Numbered from the stretch's first letter, positions 25,325 through 33,516 are shown. The stretch is DNA of 64,000 bases from an uncultured Bacteroidia bacterium (GCA_902797035.1 CADBRH010000035.1:62001-126000), one strand, 5' to 3'. Notes: generated by a model from the sequence alone, not told the origin. Program-made: numbers and translations.

Positions 25325-25867
25325 CTGTTTACTCAGCCGGCGGACCACTCGTTCGACATCGCTTGCCAAGACTGTACCTTTGATGCAGACCACCGACTGG
25401 CCGTACATTATGATGATAAGGTCAGAAACATGTTCACCATCATCGGATACTTGACCGAACGTCTCATCGAACACTTGCCCACCTGTCTTATTGCTAAGGA
25501 TTAGATTATCCTTGATAATAGACTTATTTACAGCTGTTTCTATTTCTTCACGAAGGCCCGGTTCAGCTTCGCTGTACTCGAGTATGTAAACTGTGTTCAC
25601 CCGCCTGAAAGCCTTTGCTACCTTTCTCGTCCACTCATTTCCTGCCCTCCCTACCGTCTTGCCCATGGTCATCGCCAGTTTCCCCAACTTCATCAGAGAC
25701 ACGTTTCCGCGTCCTTCATATTGTTCCATCAAGGAGACAATGCTATCGAAGCATTCCTGATGACTTGAACTGACGACAATAGCGATGTCCGCTTCCTGGC
25801 CAGCCACGGGGATGACCGACACAAACAAAAGCGCGAGCAGCGGCGGCAATGACTTCCAGTTAACCAT
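25319..25867 (-). CDS. DUF4252 domain exported protein (third copy)
   Basis: This 182-residue protein has a signal peptide (LPPLLALLFVSVIPVAGQ) and a DUF4252-like body. It contains GRGNVSLMKLGKLAMTMGKTVG, RRVNTVYILEYSEAEPGLREEI and the C-terminal signature VSDLIIIMYGQSVVCIKGTVLASDVERVV. Function unknown. The ATG at 25867 was preferred, since it gives a clean signal peptide; the longer frame overlaps the upstream gene. It is the last gene of the sigma-factor operon, and its end overlaps the end of nadE on the plus strand by 6 bases. Confidence 0.75.
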   Translation of the reverse strand: MVNWKSLPPLLALLFVSVIPVAGQEADIAIVVSSSHQECFDSIVSLMEQYEGRGNVSLMKLGKLAMTMGKTVGRAGNEWTRKVAKAFRRVNTVYILEYSEAEPGLREEIETAVNKSIIKDNLILSNKTGGQVFDETFGQVSDDGEHVSDLIIIMYGQSVVCIKGTVLASDVERVVRRLSKQL

Positions 25868-25895
25868 TATTGAATAAGAATCACTAATATAATGA

Positions 25896-26387
25896 TTATC
25901 TCGTCTCTTTGGCAACGGTCACAATAGCATTCTCCACATCCTCGCGTCTCATCAGGCCGTCAATGCTGATGAAGACGGTCTCATCTCCATGGAACGCGGT
26001 AAGGATCAAGCCCTTGAGGAAATCATTATCCCCTATGGAGAAGATATTGACTTTCTCTCCCTTGCTCTTGACTTCCAGCAGAGTCTCGAACTTCTTGCTT
26101 CCGACAACCTTGCTGACATCGTGGAATATCTTGTCGGCAAGATCCTTGTCTTCGGTCTGCAACATATAGAAGCCAGTCATGGACTTTATCATGGGCGCGA
26201 GATCCACTCCGGTCTCATCAATGCTGATCTCAGGCAATTTGCCGATCATCTTGAACATCGCGGGAGAGATATAGACAGCAGTGACTCTCTCATCGTCAGA
26301 GTACTTTTGGTACAACCCCTTATAGTCCTGGGCCTTCAGGGCCAAGGTTGCCATAAAAGCGAGCGTGATAACAATTATCTTTTTCAT
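25896..26387 (-). CDS. DUF4252 domain exported protein (second copy)
   Basis: This 163-residue protein has a signal peptide (MKKIIVITLAFMATLALKAQ) and a DUF4252 domain. It contains YKGLYQKYSDDERVTAVYISPAMFKMIGKLP, GFYMLQTEDKDLADKIFHDV and a C-terminal ISIDGLMRREDVENAIVTV. It is secreted or periplasmic, and its function is unknown. It lies 18 bases after the putative anti-sigma gene and 28 bases before another DUF4252 gene. Repetition of this domain in one operon with an ECF sigma factor suggests that these proteins are the regulon output or signal sensors. Confidence 0.8.
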   Translation of the reverse strand: MKKIIVITLAFMATLALKAQDYKGLYQKYSDDERVTAVYISPAMFKMIGKLPEISIDETGVDLAPMIKSMTGFYMLQTEDKDLADKIFHDVSKVVGSKKFETLLEVKSKGEKVNIFSIGDNDFLKGLILTAFHGDETVFISIDGLMRREDVENAIVTVAKETR

Positions 26388-26405
26388 CGTTTATCCTTTT
26401 TATTA

Positions 26406-26783
26406 CTAATATTCATCATTGACAGCGCGAAACACTTCGGTCGGTTTCCGGAGGATATCCCTGCTTTTCCCGACGGATTTCACGCTTACTTCCACACTGT
26501 CTGAAAATCCCATCAAAGTTTTCTCTAGCATCGCGTAAGCGAGTGCCGGATCATCGAAAGTGTCCTCAAGGGGTTTGTCACGATTAAGCCAAGCGAAACC
26601 GATGCCACTGATAATAAGAAGTGACGCGGCGATGCCGACAACACGTCCGGTTAACTTGTGGGACCAAATCCCCTTCGACCGGAGATTGGACTCTAGATCC
26701 ACTGGAACTGGAATGCTCTCATCCAGTGATATCCTCTCCAGATCTTCCAAGCTTAGTTTCTCTATTTCATCTATTGTCTTCAT
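26406..26783 (-). CDS. Putative anti-sigma factor, single-pass membrane protein
   Basis: This 125-residue protein has an acidic helical cytoplasmic N-terminus (IDEIEKLSLEDLERISLDESI). One transmembrane helix follows at about residues 48-66 (VVGIAASLLIISGIGFAWL), then a short extracytoplasmic tail. Its gene overlaps the end of the ECF sigma gene by 17 bases, the usual place of an anti-sigma factor. No zinc-binding HxxxCxxC motif is present, so it is not a ZAS-type anti-sigma. The role is inferred from topology and position; similarity to a named family was not recognised. Confidence 0.6.
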   Translation of the reverse strand: MKTIDEIEKLSLEDLERISLDESIPVPVDLESNLRSKGIWSHKLTGRVVGIAASLLIISGIGFAWLNRDKPLEDTFDDPALAYAMLEKTLMGFSDSVEVSVKSVGKSRDILRKPTEVFRAVNDEY

Positions 26784-27279
26784 ATTCCATCATCCTTCTC
26801 AAATTCTTCCGGGCGTTGCTTAACTTAACCCTGACATTGACCTCGGACAGTCCTGTCCTACTGGCGATATCACTAAATGGGAGATTCTCGAACACTCTCA
26901 TTTCCAGGACTTTCTTTTGCATTGAAGGAAGCCTTGCCATGCAGGCCCTAATGTTACCGATGTTCTCCTTGCCGAAAATGAAACGGTCGAGATCAGCCTC
27001 CGGATCAGGGAGAGCAGTGAATATCTCTTGAGTGGGAATCACTGTCTTTGAACACGAGCGGCTCCTTATCCTGTCCAGGCAAATATTCCTGATAGAGGTT
27101 ATGCCGAATGCCGCCGGATTCTTTATGCCGCCAAGACAAGAGCGGAGTTTCCATAACCTGGTGAACAAATCCTGCACGGCATCTTCGGCGTCCTCCCGGG
27201 ATTCAAGGATATAGTAAGCCACCCGGTAGAACCTTCCCGCCAGCGGCAACCATAATCCATTGAATTCTTCAGCACTCAC
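26767..27279 (-). CDS. ECF-type RNA polymerase sigma factor
   Basis: This 170-residue sigma-70 family protein has region 2 (FYRVAYYILESREDAEDAVQDLFTRLWK, NPAAFGITSIRNICLDRIR) and region 4 (LPSMQKKVLEMRVFENLPFSDIASRTGLSEVNVRVKLSNARKNL). This is the ECF layout with no region 1.1 or 3. The start is a GTG at 27279, 12 bases after the first DUF4252 gene; no in-frame ATG gives a full region 2. It overlaps the putative anti-sigma gene. The ECF group in Bacteroidota is often paired with a membrane anti-sigma. Its target promoters are not evident. Confidence 0.93.
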   Translation of the reverse strand: MSAEEFNGLWLPLAGRFYRVAYYILESREDAEDAVQDLFTRLWKLRSCLGGIKNPAAFGITSIRNICLDRIRSRSCSKTVIPTQEIFTALPDPEADLDRFIFGKENIGNIRACMARLPSMQKKVLEMRVFENLPFSDIASRTGLSEVNVRVKLSNARKNLRRMMEYEDNR

Positions 27280-27291
27280 GACAATCGCTCG

Positions 27292-27789
27292 CTAATCCAT
27301 AATCCTGTTCACGTCCTTCATTCGGACAGTGCCTCTGATACAGATGAGTGTACCGTCTCCGGGAACATTAAGAATAAGGTCCGTCAATTCATCGCCGTTC
27401 TCCGATGGTTCTCCGTAGATCCGCATTATCTCCCCGGAATCCTTCGCTTCCATGAGCAGCGATTCCTTATCCAACAGTCTGTCCAGTTTTGATACAAAAC
27501 GATCCCGTACATCCGAAGGACAATCTTCATAATTGGCGATAGTGATCCTCTTTATGTTTCTCACTGCCTTCAATAAGGCCACGGTGTCATCGTCCAAATC
27601 GTGCCGGATAGCGGCCTTGATGACAGCCAGTCCCAATCCACCAATACTAATTACCTGAAAATCAGGATGCGTGGAGTACTCACTGACAAGTTGGTTAACG
27701 CGTCTGATACTCCCTTGATCCGAACTGACAGCGAAAGACGCCGAGCAAAACGACAAAGCAATGGTTAATGTGATTATGATTTTTTTCAT
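27292..27789 (-). CDS. DUF4252 domain exported protein (first copy)
   Basis: This 165-residue protein has a signal peptide (IIITLTIALSFCSASFA) and a DUF4252-like body. It contains SIGGLGLAVIKAAIRHDLDDDTVALLKAVRNIKRITIANY and ends in the shared signature ELTDLILNVPGDGTLICIRGTVRMKDVNRIM. That last block (two hydrophobic strands, then C-I-R/K-G-T-V) is common to the copy at 25319-25867. It opens the operon, directly behind a perfect 18-bp palindrome. The ATG at 27789 gives the clean signal peptide. Function unknown. Confidence 0.77.
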   Translation of the reverse strand: MKKIIITLTIALSFCSASFAVSSDQGSIRRVNQLVSEYSTHPDFQVISIGGLGLAVIKAAIRHDLDDDTVALLKAVRNIKRITIANYEDCPSDVRDRFVSKLDRLLDKESLLMEAKDSGEIMRIYGEPSENGDELTDLILNVPGDGTLICIRGTVRMKDVNRIMD

Positions 27790-27794
27790 CTTAA

Positions 27795-27802
27795 CAAAAT
27801 TA
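27795..27802 (-). promoter_or_regulatory. Possible -7 box TAATTTTG before the first DUF4252 gene
   Basis: TAATTTTG fits TAnnTTTG but lies only 5 bases before the ATG at 27789, so a transcript from it would be nearly leaderless. It overlaps the end of the 18-bp palindrome by two bases. Confidence 0.3.
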
Positions 27803-27853
27803 ACATTTTTCCGGCATGCCAATCATAAAGACGGACATGCCGGAAAAATGTTA
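27801..27853. repeat. Perfect 18-bp inverted repeat before the sigma-factor operon
   Basis: TAACATTTTTCCGGCATG (27801-27818) is perfectly inverted at 27836-27853, with a 17-base spacer. In either orientation the 5' arm holds the T run and the 3' arm the A run, which is the opposite of a canonical intrinsic terminator. The near arm ends 12 bases from the ATG at 27789. On the minus strand a TAATTTTG box (27795-27802) begins at its edge. It could be an operator, a translation-control hairpin or a non-canonical terminator of the CoA-transferase operon. Confidence 0.8.
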
Positions 27854-27873
27854 CGATAAACCATGAAAAAAAA

Positions 27874-29175
27874 TCATGGAATCAAAGAGAGCCTGTGATA
27901 GACGAGGCCGAAGCGACGTGAGGCCTCGCGGTCCAGAGCCTCGCGGTCGTCTGGATGCGCTATTGAGATCAAGGCCTTCGCCCTCTCCGCCAGATTCTTG
28001 TTACGGAGATACACGCAACCATATTCTGTGACAACATACTGTGTCTGAAAACGGGTTGTGACAACCCCGGCTCCGGGAGCGAGAGTGGGAACTATCTTCG
28101 CGCGGCCTTTGGCCGTGCGGGAGGGCATAGCTATGAAGGTCTTCCCTCCCTCGGAGAGCGAGGCGCCGTACATGAAATCGTGTTGGCCGCCAACGGACGA
28201 GAATATCATCTCGCCTATGCTGTCGGCGCAAATCTGCCCTGTGAGATCCACCTCGATAGCGGAGTTTATGGCCACGGCGTTGGGATTCATCCTGATCAGT
28301 GACGGGTCGTTTGTAACACCAACATCATAGAACACGCAATCCTTGTTGTGATCTATGAACTCGTACATTTCCTTGGAGCCGAGGGCCAGCGATGCCACGC
28401 TGCGGCCAGGCTCGTATTTCTTTCTTGAATTATCTATCACCCCGGCCCGCATCAGGCGGAAGACACCGTCGGTCATAGCCTCGGTATGGAGTCCTAGATG
28501 GCGATGTTCCATCAGGCCGTTCAATGTGGCGTTGGGAATGCCACCGACGCCGATCTGGAGAGTCGCTCCATCAGGAATCTCGGCGGCGATATGGGCCCCG
28601 ATGGCGGCCTCTATCTCTGTCGGCGGACCGAATCTCATGTCCACGGGAGGGTCATCGCACTCGATGGCGGCCGTGATGTCCGAGACGTGGATCATCGCCG
28701 TGCCGTAAAGATAAGGGATACTCTTGTTGACCTGAGCGATCACCACACGGGCGCTCTCGACAGCCGGCTGGGCGAGATCAGCGGAGATGTTGTAACTGCA
28801 CCAACCGTTCTCGTCCGGAAGGGAGCAGTTTATGCAGGCCACGTCAATCGGGATCTCGCGCCTCCTGATCAAGGCCGGGAGGTCGCTCAGGAAGCCGGGG
28901 ATGAGGCTCCCGAAGCCCTGGGCGACATACTGCCTCTGGTCAGCGCATAAAAACAGGCTGTTGACCACGAACGAGTCCCTGTACTCAGGCTTGCAGAACG
29001 GGGCGGGCCCTTTGGTCACATTGAAGCCAGAGACTATCTTCACGTCCCTGAGCTCGGAATAACGCCTCGCCAGGGCTTCCTGGATTATGACAGGGACCGA
29101 GGTGCTTCCCTGAAAGAACACCCAGTCGCCCGAACGTACCAGGCTCACCGCCTCATCAGCTGACACATACTTCAT
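27874..29175 (-). CDS. Acetyl-CoA hydrolase/transferase family protein (CoA transferase)
   Basis: This 433-residue protein matches the acetyl-CoA hydrolase/4-hydroxybutyrate CoA-transferase family. It contains GDWVFFQGSTSVPVIIQEAL, ATLQIGVGGIPNATLNGL, LGLHTEAMTDGVFRLM, ADSIGEMIFSSVGGQHDFMYGA and a C-terminal FQTQYVVTEYGCVYLRNKNLAERA. The ADSIGE glutamate before the GGQxDF motif is the likely acyl-carrier residue. The ATG overlaps the aminotransferase stop by 4 bases. Following an aminotransferase and an arylpyruvate oxidoreductase, it probably releases the CoA of the aryl-acetyl-CoA product, by transfer to acetate or by hydrolysis. Confidence 0.85.
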   Translation of the reverse strand: MKYVSADEAVSLVRSGDWVFFQGSTSVPVIIQEALARRYSELRDVKIVSGFNVTKGPAPFCKPEYRDSFVVNSLFLCADQRQYVAQGFGSLIPGFLSDLPALIRRREIPIDVACINCSLPDENGWCSYNISADLAQPAVESARVVIAQVNKSIPYLYGTAMIHVSDITAAIECDDPPVDMRFGPPTEIEAAIGAHIAAEIPDGATLQIGVGGIPNATLNGLMEHRHLGLHTEAMTDGVFRLMRAGVIDNSRKKYEPGRSVASLALGSKEMYEFIDHNKDCVFYDVGVTNDPSLIRMNPNAVAINSAIEVDLTGQICADSIGEMIFSSVGGQHDFMYGASLSEGGKTFIAMPSRTAKGRAKIVPTLAPGAGVVTTRFQTQYVVTEYGCVYLRNKNLAERAKALISIAHPDDREALDREASRRFGLVYHRLSLIP

Positions 29176-30509
29176 GATCGCTCCGCTTTCAGTTTGTTTT
29201 CCTCAGACATCAGTTCCTCGAACAGATCGAGACGCTCGTCCAGCTTGATGAAATCCTCGTCAGTGTTGAGCATCGACACGCAGACCCTCAATCCTTGCTG
29301 CTCGCTCCTCGTGGCGGTGAGTGTGATGGCGCAAACACCGCAGCGCATAAGGTTGTAGAGCAGCTCGCTACCCTTCATGCCCTTATAGCCGACAGTGTAG
29401 AAGAAACCGTCGCTCACATCCTGGTCAAGATCCTTGGCGTAAACGAGGGAGAACCCGTGCTTGAAGAATATCTCTTTGGACCGATGCGCCCTGCGGGCGT
29501 ATTCCTTCATCTCCGTGACGAAATCATACTTGCCGCTCACTGACGCCTCCATCATCTCCGACATCGCGTTCTGCGCCGACCGGGAACACCCTGACGTGTT
29601 CACGTAAATGTAAGTCAGCACGAAATTGTCGCCGAAACGAGCCAAGCCATATCTCTCTTTGAGCTCAGGATACTCGCGCTCGTAAAGGTTCTTTGATATG
29701 GCCACAAGGCCTACCCTCTCTCCGGCGTAACTGAATATCTTGGATGCTGAGATCATTATCGCGTAATTATCGGTGTAGCGGGCGACAGTGGGCTGGAAAG
29801 GAGGATGGAAGGGCTTGGAGCGGTCCCGGCGGAAATCCATGCAGAGGTAGGCCATGTCCTCGAGAGCGATCACGTCGTGGCGGGTGCAAGCCTTCCCTAT
29901 CGACTTGAGCTCCCCCTCTGTCAAGTTGACCCATGAAGGATTGTTGGGATTGGAGTACACTATCGCGCAGACCTTCCCGTCAGCCATCAACTCATCGAGT
30001 TTGGGACCGAGTTTGTCGCCCCTGTAATCATAGATGTCGAATGTCCTCGCCTCAAGTCCAAGGATCTTCGCCTGGAGGAAATGCGACGGGAAACCGGGGC
30101 CGATATAGACCACGGCCTTCCTGCCCTCGTGAAGCTGGCTGCACTCCAGAAGAAGATTGAAACAACCCTGCATCGACCCCACGGTCGGGATCACGCAATC
30201 GGGGAACACGTCTATCCCAACGAAAGCCTTGATGAATGCGGAGGCGTTCCATTTGAACTCGGGAATCCCCCCTGTCGGGGGATAGACCGCGGCGATACCG
30301 TAATCCAAGGCGAGTTTCTGCATATCCACACCGAACTGGGACGCCTTGATCCCGGGAACCCCGAACTCGAGATGGACGAACTTCTCGCCTGAAATCCTCT
30401 CGAGTTCCTGGGTGGCGTTGACACACTGCCTGATCGTGGCGCGTGAAATGTCCTTGATGTCCATCCCATGCAGGACATCGTCAAGGATAACCTTATCGAT
30501 AATTCTCAT
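29172..30509 (-). CDS. PLP-dependent aminotransferase class I/II
   Basis: This 445-residue fold-type I aminotransferase shows AIVYSNPNNPSWVNLTEGEL, then IALEDMAYLCMDFRRD (Asp for the pyridine nitrogen) and MISASKIFSYAGERVGLVA with the PLP-binding lysine in SASK. An N-terminal FGVPGIKASQFGVDMQK fits the aspartate/aromatic aminotransferase-like group. It is joined to iorB by an ATGA overlap and to the CoA transferase by another. In this setting it probably converts aromatic amino acids to arylpyruvates. Substrate range is inferred from context only. Confidence 0.88.
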   Translation of the reverse strand: MRIIDKVILDDVLHGMDIKDISRATIRQCVNATQELERISGEKFVHLEFGVPGIKASQFGVDMQKLALDYGIAAVYPPTGGIPEFKWNASAFIKAFVGIDVFPDCVIPTVGSMQGCFNLLLECSQLHEGRKAVVYIGPGFPSHFLQAKILGLEARTFDIYDYRGDKLGPKLDELMADGKVCAIVYSNPNNPSWVNLTEGELKSIGKACTRHDVIALEDMAYLCMDFRRDRSKPFHPPFQPTVARYTDNYAIMISASKIFSYAGERVGLVAISKNLYEREYPELKERYGLARFGDNFVLTYIYVNTSGCSRSAQNAMSEMMEASVSGKYDFVTEMKEYARRAHRSKEIFFKHGFSLVYAKDLDQDVSDGFFYTVGYKGMKGSELLYNLMRCGVCAITLTATRSEQQGLRVCVSMLNTDEDFIKLDERLDLFEELMSEENKLKAERS

Positions 30510-31093
30510 TTCCTCAAGGTTTTAAATTCCATGAGACCCGCGTCGAAGGCGGCTATGTTTGAGGTGACGACCGCCTCTCCCTTGCGGGCGAACACCTCGG
30601 ATATCCCCTCGCGAAGCTCGTCGGGGCCAAGTATCCCGAGCACACCGGCGGCCGCGCCGAGAAGGACCATGTTGGCCCCGCGGGGTGCCGCCGCGGAACG
30701 GGCCACGGCGTCGCAGTCGATGGTCATAACGTTCGGAACCGACTGAAGATCAGCCATAACCTCCTCAATAGGAGGATAATCGGGGATATTCACGAAAGGG
30801 TTAGAGCTGGTGACGATCCAACCGTCCTTCGAGAGCCAGGGAAGGTAGCGGAGCGCCTCCATCGGCTCAAGGGAAAGGATCAGGTCACACTCCCCTTTCG
30901 GGATGAGGTCACTGAATATGTCGCCGGTAGAGAGACGGAGATGACTCTGGACGTCACCTCCCCTCTGGCTCATCCCATGAACCTCCGCCTGCTTCAGGGA
31001 AAGGTCTTCCCTTAAGGCAGCCCGGCCTATCACAGTGGCGATCGAGAGAATACCTTGTCCTCCGACGCCGGAGAGTATGATGTCTTTTTTCAT
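30506..31093 (-). CDS. iorB: Indolepyruvate:ferredoxin oxidoreductase subunit beta
   Basis: This 195-residue protein is the gamma-type domain subunit of the 2-oxoacid:ferredoxin oxidoreductase family. It starts MKKDIILSGVGGQGILSIAT and contains AEVHGMSQRGGDVQSHLR, both diagnostic of IorB. With IorA it oxidatively decarboxylates arylpyruvates to aryl-acetyl-CoA and reduces ferredoxin. The ATG at 31093 lies 2 bases past the iorA stop and was chosen over a TTG two codons upstream. The stop overlaps the aminotransferase ATG by 4 bases. Confidence 0.93.
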   Translation of the reverse strand: MKKDIILSGVGGQGILSIATVIGRAALREDLSLKQAEVHGMSQRGGDVQSHLRLSTGDIFSDLIPKGECDLILSLEPMEALRYLPWLSKDGWIVTSSNPFVNIPDYPPIEEVMADLQSVPNVMTIDCDAVARSAAAPRGANMVLLGAAAGVLGILGPDELREGISEVFARKGEAVVTSNIAAFDAGLMEFKTLRK

Positions 31094-31095
31094 AT

Positions 31096-32721
31096 TCAAG
31101 ATTTATTCTTCAAAACGGCGTGACGCTTCGCGGTCTGAATACATTCACGGCGGCAGATGACCACCGACACGCCATGGTGGTTGATCTCCTCCTCGATTAC
31201 TCTCTCCATCTCGGGATAATTCTTAGGAAGAGGGATAATAGTCCTAATGTGGGACGGATCCACGCCCAATGCCTCGCATATAGCCTCCAATTTACCTGTC
31301 CCGGCCGAATCCTGGCCACCGGTCATTCCCGTTGTGAGATTATCTGAGATACAAAGGGTTATGTCAGCGCCAAAGTTGACGGCGTCCAACAGACCTGTCA
31401 TTCCGCTGTGGGTGAAGGTTGAGTCGCCGATCACGCCGACCGAGGGCCAGACACCGGAATTCGCGGCACCGATGGCCATGGTGAGGGAGGCGCCCATCTC
31501 GACGCAGGAATGGATCGCGTGGAAAGGCGGCATGTAGCCAAGAGTATAGCAGCCTATATCGCCGAACACCCTGGAGCCCTCATACTTACGGAGGACGTTG
31601 TTCAAGGCGGTGTAAAAGTCCCTGTGTCCGCAGCCCTGGCAGAGAGCCGGAGGACGTGGTACAGTGGTCTTGGCGACCTGATAAACCTCCGCGGTACCGA
31701 GCCCGAGCGCCGCTCTCACAAGGTCCGGATTCAGTTCCCCGGTTCGTGGCAGTGTGCCGTCCAAGCGTCCCTTCACCTTTATTAAACCGTTGCCTTCGGC
31801 ATCATCGTAAAGCAGGCCTCGCAGTTTCTCCTCGACAAGGGGCTGGCCTTCCTCGATAACGAGAACCGTCTTACAAGTCACGGCCATCTCCCGCAGGAGA
31901 GAAATGGGGAAAGGATACCTTGTCACTTTCAGGACCGGATAAGGGCAACCATCCGGGAAATTCTCCATCAGATAATTGTAAGCGATGCCGCATGTCACGA
32001 TACCGAGGCTGTGATCCGGCCCGTCAGTGAGATTATTCCTTGGAGACATCTCGCTGTCTTCACGGAATTTAGCCTGATCCTCAGCGAGTTGTTTGACTTT
32101 TGCCTTGGATATTCCAGGAAGTGTCACCCAGAAACGCTCAATGTCCTTCGGTGGGAAGCGCATCGGGTTCTCCGCCCGGACGGGGCCCTCTGTGACCAAA
32201 GCGCGGGAATGGGCCATCCTCGTGGTCAATCTCATCAGGACCGGGATATGGTTCTTTTCGGAATAATCGAAGGCCTCCCCTGCCATCTCATAGGCTTCCT
32301 GCTGGCTGGATGGCTCGAAACAGGGCATCATGGCGAAATCGGCGTAGAAACGGGAGTCCTGCTCGTTCTGGGAGGAATGCTGGGAGGGATCGTCGCACGC
32401 GGCGACAACGAGACCTCCGTTCGCGCCAGTCACCGCCGAATTCACAAAGGGGTCGGCGCAGACATTCATTCCCACATGCTTCATGCAGACGAGGGCCCTT
32501 TTGCCAGCGTAGGAGACACCTAGGGCGGCCTCCATGGCGGTTTTCTCATTCGCGCACCATTGACTATGGATTCCCCTCTCCTTGGTCAGGGGATGTGACT
32601 GGATGTATTCGGTGATCTCTGTGGAAGGTGTTCCCGGATAGGCGTAGACACCGGACAAACCGGCGTGCAAAGCGCCCAACGCGAGGGCCTCGTCGCCCAG
32701 AAGGAGCTTCTTTTCTGACAT
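31096..32721 (-). CDS. iorA: Indolepyruvate:ferredoxin oxidoreductase subunit alpha
   Basis: This 541-residue protein has the pyruvate:ferredoxin oxidoreductase-type N-terminal domain (LLLGDEALALGALHAGLSGVYAYPGTPSTEI, MKHVGMNVCADPFVNSA). The thiamin-diphosphate domain has CQGCGHRDFYTALNNVL, GDIGCYTLGYMPP, GDSTFTHSGMTGLLDAV and GGQDSAGTG. It ends shortly after VVICRRECI, so it lacks the C-terminal ferredoxin domain (two CxxCxxCxxxC motifs) of archaeal and some bacterial IorA. Electrons would then need another iron-sulfur partner. This shorter form is known from related bacteria and the sequence shows no frameshift. It heads the four-gene operon. Confidence 0.93.
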   Translation of the reverse strand: MSEKKLLLGDEALALGALHAGLSGVYAYPGTPSTEITEYIQSHPLTKERGIHSQWCANEKTAMEAALGVSYAGKRALVCMKHVGMNVCADPFVNSAVTGANGGLVVAACDDPSQHSSQNEQDSRFYADFAMMPCFEPSSQQEAYEMAGEAFDYSEKNHIPVLMRLTTRMAHSRALVTEGPVRAENPMRFPPKDIERFWVTLPGISKAKVKQLAEDQAKFREDSEMSPRNNLTDGPDHSLGIVTCGIAYNYLMENFPDGCPYPVLKVTRYPFPISLLREMAVTCKTVLVIEEGQPLVEEKLRGLLYDDAEGNGLIKVKGRLDGTLPRTGELNPDLVRAALGLGTAEVYQVAKTTVPRPPALCQGCGHRDFYTALNNVLRKYEGSRVFGDIGCYTLGYMPPFHAIHSCVEMGASLTMAIGAANSGVWPSVGVIGDSTFTHSGMTGLLDAVNFGADITLCISDNLTTGMTGGQDSAGTGKLEAICEALGVDPSHIRTIIPLPKNYPEMERVIEEEINHHGVSVVICRRECIQTAKRHAVLKNKS

Positions 32722-32739
32722 CGTTAATAGTTTTCGTGA

Positions 32740-32773
32740 TATTCCGGTCTTAAGTTACAAAATATCCGGAATA
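32740..32773. repeat. 8-bp inverted repeat upstream of iorA
   Basis: TATTCCGG (32740-32747) and CCGGAATA (32766-32773) form an inverted repeat with an 18-base spacer, 19 bases before the iorA ATG and after the YwqE-like gene stop. It may be an operator or a weak hairpin. No TAnnTTTG box was found in this gap. Confidence 0.4.
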
Positions 32774-32813
32774 ACCCAAAAAAATCTTTCACTTTTGAAG
32801 GGATCTCGCGGTA

Positions 32814-33515
32814 TCAGAAAGACTTGAAAACGGGAAATGTTTTAGGTGAGATGGAATGTGTGAGCGATGTCTGAAGCATTCTGGCCGAGTGGATGTCGGT
32901 GCCGGCGAAGTCATAATAACCTGACTTCAATAACGCCTCGGCCACTTTCCTGACGGAAGGGCCATAATAGCCCGCTAGAGAGAAAACGTTGAGCTGGAAA
33001 AGGATGTTCATCCCTTTCAAGCGGTCATAATCCCTTGAAGTCATATAGACATACCTCTCCGGATGAGCCAGGACAGGATAGTAACCGTTGGACTTCACTT
33101 TCTCAAGAATATCATGGAACCCGTACGGCGGAGTAAAGTAGGAAGTCTCGACAAGAAGATGGTCCCCATTTGGCCCCATGGTAAGGAAGTCATTATCCTC
33201 CAATCGTTTCTCGAACAGGTTGTCTATCATGTTCTCAGCTCCGAGACGCAATTCGACACTACCCTTGTAAAACGACCGGAAGCGTTCGAAACGCGTCTTA
33301 AGGTCAGCGGTGGTGTTAGGGAAATCCTCCATGATGTGGGGGGTGAGCCAAACTCTCCTGACACCAAGCTCCTCATAACGGGCGAGGATCTCCAAGGACT
33401 CCTCTGTCTCTTGAACACCATCGTCAACACCCGGAAGGATATGCGAGTGGCAGTCGGTGAAACCATCAAAAAGACCGGAGGATAACAACGATTTTGAACG
33501 CGAGAAAAGACCCAT
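32814..33515 (-). CDS. YwqE/CpsB-like PHP-domain tyrosine phosphatase
   Basis: This 233-residue protein fits the PHP-type bacterial tyrosine phosphatases (CpsB/YwqE), manganese-dependent enzymes often linked to polysaccharide export kinases. Metal-binding motifs are TDCHSHILPGVDDG, EELGVRRVWLTPHIM, LRLGAENM, PVLAHPERY and DFAGTDIHSARM, in the expected order. It follows the gltS gene after 1 base. No bacterial tyrosine kinase or capsule gene lies in the window, so its partner is unknown. The assignment to the family is confident. Confidence 0.88.
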   Translation of the reverse strand: MGLFSRSKSLLSSGLFDGFTDCHSHILPGVDDGVQETEESLEILARYEELGVRRVWLTPHIMEDFPNTTADLKTRFERFRSFYKGSVELRLGAENMIDNLFEKRLEDNDFLTMGPNGDHLLVETSYFTPPYGFHDILEKVKSNGYYPVLAHPERYVYMTSRDYDRLKGMNILFQLNVFSLAGYYGPSVRKVAEALLKSGYYDFAGTDIHSARMLQTSLTHSISPKTFPVFKSF

Positions 33516-33516
33516 C

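Noticed and set aside
27801..27853. The 18-bp palindrome as an ordinary intrinsic terminator
   Set aside because: The T-run is in the 5' arm and the A-run in the 3' arm in both orientations, the reverse of the normal arrangement. It is therefore left open rather than called a terminator.
31096..32721. IorA as a truncated pseudogene
   Set aside because: It lacks the C-terminal ferredoxin domain, but the frame ends cleanly with iorB starting 2 bases later, and all thiamin-diphosphate motifs are present. Short IorA forms occur in related bacteria.
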